From NCBI GenBank assembly GCA_003557805.1, contig PWNY01000380.1, positions 1 to 9,023 on the forward strand: a DNA stretch of 9,023 nt. The letters run 5' to 3'. A program made the translations under genes and the position numbers. This DNA is from Bacteroidales bacterium (GTDB taxonomy: Bacteria > Bacteroidota > Bacteroidia > Bacteroidales > UBA7960). Under the pieces are notes generated by a model. The model saw only the letters and a program-made list of their open reading frames with translations, did no database searches and was not told the origin of the DNA. Each line of letters begins with the position of its first letter. Position 1 is the stretch's first letter. This document shows, piece by piece, positions 6,926 to 9,023 of this stretch.

Positions 6926-8440
6926 TTACTTTTCTTCTTCTGTTGTTTCTTCAATTGCTTTTGCAAGTGATGCATCCTCTTTATAAAACTCCTGCCATTT
7001 TTCTTTTGGATCAGGTTTTGTAGAGAGAGAAACAATAACAAGAACAAGTATGGAGCTTATTGCCGCCGGCAGGATGATGTACTCTTCCGACATCAACTGG
7101 CTTCCTGTAATATGCACCATAACCGAGTTCACGACAGTAATAATAAGGGTAAGTCCCATGCCTGTTGCAATTGATGCGATACCACCTGATACTGTTACCC
7201 TCTTCCACAGGAAGGTGGCAAGAAGGGCAGGAGTAAGTCCGGCACCTATCATTGTATAGGCAGTAAGAGCCATACCGAGAATGGTCTCAAACTGGGTCAG
7301 CAGCAGGTATGCAAGCAACCCCAGCAACAGTATCATTATCCTCTGGAATGTTACAAGGTATTTGTAACTGGCGTTGGGGTTGATAAAGCGCTGGTAAATA
7401 TCCCTTGTGATATTGCTTGAGGGCGTAAGCAGGAAGCTGTTACCGGTTGAAACAATTATGGCAATAGAGGCACAAAGCAGCAATAATCCTCCGAACAGCG
7501 GGATTCCCACTTCTGCACTATGTCGTGCAGTATGCAGTATTACCCTTTCTGAATCAGCTTCAGAGAGGAAGAATTCAGATACCGCAGGAAGAGAGCTAAA
7601 GTGACTGAAAGCAAATATTGCAAGTGATGCAAGTGCTGTTTCCACAATTATAGTTCCCACTATCCACCACATTACGGAATTCTTTGCTGTCTTTTCATTC
7701 TTGGCAGAAAAGATACGGGAATAGATATTAGAATCTCCCAGCAAAAGGAAGAAGGGCGGTAGGAATATTCCCATCGCCCAGAGGAAATTTGTGTCTCCAA
7801 ATACTTTGAAGTGCGAAGGGTCAAGGGTTGCCACAAGGTGTTCTGAGCCCCCGATATTAAAGAATACAAGTGGAACTGCAATTACAACTGCCAGTGTAAT
7901 CAGGGCACCGTTGATGATGTCAACTGCAACAATAGACATCATTCCGGCAAACGCAGTAAATACTATCATGAAGGCGGCAGTCAATATAACACCCTGCCAT
8001 TCTGGTACTCCGGCAACCAGGTCAAGCACGAATCCTCCCGCGCGGAACTGGTAACCCGCAATGGTAGTATAGGCTATAACGATAACAATTGTACCCAGGA
8101 TCCGGGCCCATTTGTTGTAACGCATTTCCAGGATGTCAGGCACGGTGAACTTTGCAATACTTCTTACCTTACCAGCCAAAAAGATCACAATGACTATGGC
8201 TGTCCATGCCCCTGCAGCCATCCAAAGTGCTGAAAATCCGACCCTTGCAGCAAGACCTGCACCTGCAAGAAGACTCCCGGAACCAATCCAGGTGCAAAGC
8301 AGTGTGCCTACAAGTCTTGGGGTGGAAACCCTCCTGCCTGCAACCATGAAGTCCTCCTGCCCTTTTATTAGGAAACTTTTAGTTATTGAAATGGTCATTA
8401 GAAAGACCAGATAGCCGATGGCAACCCAGAAAAAGATCAT
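6926..8440 (-). CDS. Sodium:solute symporter (SSS family, TC 2.A.21)
   Basis: The 504-residue inner-membrane protein has about 13 hydrophobic segments and a charged, Glu-rich cytoplasmic tail (AIEETTEEEK). SSS family marks are AGRR after the first helix (34-37), the Gly/Ser-rich WIGSGSLLAG (51-60), TVPDILEMRY (99-108), SRIFSAKNEKTAK (241-253) and VSTGNSFLL with TRDIY (330-349). The STGNS segment lies where vSGLT-type transporters have Na2-site serines. The start at ATG 8440 opens directly into the first helix; no clear Shine-Dalgarno is present. It is the first gene of a two-gene unit with GH97, only 2 nt apart. Since GH97 is exported and this is a secondary transporter, it likely imports the sugar released by GH97 using a sodium gradient. 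SSS members also carry sialic acid, proline, pantothenate and others, so the substrate rests on context. Confidence 0.93.
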   Translation of the reverse strand: MIFFWVAIGYLVFLMTISITKSFLIKGQEDFMVAGRRVSTPRLVGTLLCTWIGSGSLLAGAGLAARVGFSALWMAAGAWTAIVIVIFLAGKVRSIAKFTVPDILEMRYNKWARILGTIVIVIAYTTIAGYQFRAGGFVLDLVAGVPEWQGVILTAAFMIVFTAFAGMMSIVAVDIINGALITLAVVIAVPLVFFNIGGSEHLVATLDPSHFKVFGDTNFLWAMGIFLPPFFLLLGDSNIYSRIFSAKNEKTAKNSVMWWIVGTIIVETALASLAIFAFSHFSSLPAVSEFFLSEADSERVILHTARHSAEVGIPLFGGLLLLCASIAIIVSTGNSFLLTPSSNITRDIYQRFINPNASYKYLVTFQRIMILLLGLLAYLLLTQFETILGMALTAYTMIGAGLTPALLATFLWKRVTVSGGIASIATGMGLTLIITVVNSVMVHITGSQLMSEEYIILPAAISSILVLVIVSLSTKPDPKEKWQEFYKEDASLAKAIEETTEEEK

Positions 8441-8516
8441 AGATTTTCAGTTTTAAGGTTAGAGAATAGTTTAAAATTGTTTGTGTATTTAGTTGAAATC
8501 ATTAGCTTTATAAAAA

Positions 8517-8529
8517 ATGTACTTTTTAC
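8517..8529 (+). repeat. 13-bp direct repeat, copy 1 (copy 2 at 8679-8691)
   Basis: ATGTACTTTTTAC occurs here and again at 8679-8691, where it forms the start codon and first residues (MYFL) of the DUF885 gene. Copy 1 opens a frame that stops after 14 codons. The copies are 162 nt apart. It may be a remnant of a local duplication, a shared regulatory element or chance in AT-rich DNA. Confidence 0.4.
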
Positions 8530-8544
8530 ACTCAAATGGACAGG

Positions 8545-8552
8545 CAAATATA
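8545..8552 (-). promoter_or_regulatory. Candidate -7 element for the symporter-GH97 unit
   Basis: Read on the minus strand this is TATATTTG, an exact TAnnTTTG. It would give a leader of about 100 nt before ATG 8440. No matching -33 element is found at 19-21 nt, so support is weak. Confidence 0.3.
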
Positions 8553-8623
8553 GAAAAATAACTTAATTTTTATCTCTTTTTCTGCAATTTCCGGGTCCCA
8601 AACAGTTTAAAACACCAGATATA

Positions 8624-8639
8624 ATACATATATTTGTAT
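8624..8639. promoter_or_regulatory. Near-palindrome over the DUF885 promoter
   Basis: ATACATATATTTGTAT has 7 of 8 base pairs symmetric about 8631/8632 and covers the candidate -7 element at 8629-8636. A protein bound here would block the promoter, so it could be an operator. The AT-rich context makes a chance match quite possible. Confidence 0.25.
8629..8636 (+). promoter_or_regulatory. Candidate -7 element for the DUF885 gene
   Basis: TATATTTG matches TAnnTTTG exactly. A TTTA at 8606-8609, 19 nt upstream, is one base from the -33 consensus TTTG. The ATG at 8679 lies 42 nt downstream, leaving a leader of ordinary length. This is the best promoter candidate in the window. Confidence 0.45.
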
Positions 8640-8678
8640 GTTCTATGTATCCCAATTCCTTAACCAAACCTTTTCATT

Positions 8679-9023
8679 ATGTACTTTTTACTTTTTCTTT
8701 TCCTAGCAGTAAGTTTCTGTATGCCCTTTAAGGAATTGCAGGCTTACCCGGCAGCTGATAATCCATCTTCCGGAACATATGTGGATATTTCAGATGGCAG
8801 CCCATTTGAATTTTATGAACCCCTGGCAAGCCTGCAGGCCGATATAGGTGCCCTGCAGCGCAAATACAGCATAAGGGAAAGCCAGGAATATTATGACAGG
8901 ATGCGCAGCCTCTATGAAGGCTGGCAGCAGTTTCTCGACAGGGTTGATTATGATGCCTTATCATCAGCGGCAAAGATAGATTACCACCTGCTCCGGAATG
9001 ACCTTGAAAAGAGGCTCTATCTA
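8679..9023 (+). CDS. Secreted DUF885-family protein, N-terminal part (gene runs off the window)
   Basis: An open frame of 115 codons runs from ATG 8679 to the window end without a stop. The N-terminus MYFLLFLFLAVSFCMPF is a signal peptide, with a likely signal peptidase I site after LQA (Ala22); Cys14 is not in a proper lipobox. The downstream segment DRVDYDALSSAAKIDYHLLR, followed by NDLEKRL, resembles the early helical part of DUF885 proteins (PF05960), which usually reads as 'Asp/aromatic, Ala-Leu-Ser, Ile-Asp-Tyr, Leu-Leu'. DUF885 proteins are mostly about 550-600 residues and are thought to be metallopeptidase-like, with a C-terminal HExxH-type helix that lies outside this window. It is divergent from the symporter across 238 nt. 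Family assignment rests on a short stretch; the gene itself is convincing. Confidence 0.72.
   Translation, partial: MYFLLFLFLAVSFCMPFKELQAYPAADNPSSGTYVDISDGSPFEFYEPLASLQADIGALQRKYSIRESQEYYDRMRSLYEGWQQFLDRVDYDALSSAAKIDYHLLRNDLEKRLYL

Noticed and set aside
7791..8414. Plus-strand open frames opposite the symporter (7791-8054 and 8133-8414)
   Set aside because: They are antisense shadows of membrane helices, rich in Thr, Ala and Pro as expected when hydrophobic codons are read in reverse.
8728..8973. Minus-strand open frame opposite the DUF885 start
   Set aside because: The plus-strand frame has a signal peptide, a promoter candidate and a family match; the minus-strand one has none.
1..9023. 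CRISPR arrays, tRNA/rRNA genes, insertion sequences, SusC/SusD genes
   Set aside because: None was seen on either strand: no regular spaced repeats, no transposase motifs, no TonB-dependent receptor or SusD features.

Overview
The window looks like part of a Bacteroidota chromosome, most likely an environmental member of the Bacteroidales/Marinilabiliales/Cytophagales kind. The reasons are the gene families (a GH97 glycoside hydrolase, a two-domain cupin/AraC regulator, a lipoprotein S9B peptidase, DUF885), the frequent AGG and ATA codons, mostly weak or absent Shine-Dalgarno sequences, and candidate promoters that fit the Bacteroidota -7 element TAnnTTTG. I see no tRNA, rRNA, CRISPR array, insertion sequence or phage gene. 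Every gene reads as intact except the two cut by the window edges.

Left block, plus strand (2-3925): a run of exported peptidase genes. Two tandem paralogous zinc metallopeptidases come first (the first lacks its 5' end), then a lipoprotein of the DPP IV (S9B) family. The metallopeptidases carry HEFAH followed by a Tyr...Glu block that matches the anthrax lethal factor (M34/ATLF) zinc site almost position for position. Gaps of 10 and 44 nt, with no terminator seen, suggest one transcript. The S9B enzyme keeps a complete Ser-Asp-His triad, but the residues that form the proline pocket in DPP IV look replaced.

Middle and right block, minus strand (3932-8440): a sodium:solute symporter gene is followed after 2 nt by a secreted GH97 enzyme of the retaining, alpha-galactosidase-like type. 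A strong intrinsic terminator closes this pair. Next comes an AraC-family regulator gene with its own upstream region, and it runs tail-to-tail into the S9B gene with only 6 nt between them. The simplest reading is that GH97 frees a sugar in the periplasm, the symporter imports it, and the AraC protein may control the pair. The substrate is inferred, not shown.

Right edge (8679-9023, plus strand): the 5' end of a secreted DUF885 protein, divergent from the symporter across a 238-nt AT-rich region with a candidate promoter on each strand. This gene runs off the window.

Nothing here is clearly a new system. The observations most worth a second look are the lethal-factor-like active site in a tandem environmental pair, the apparent loss of cysteines in one of the two copies, and the altered S1 pocket of the S9B enzyme.
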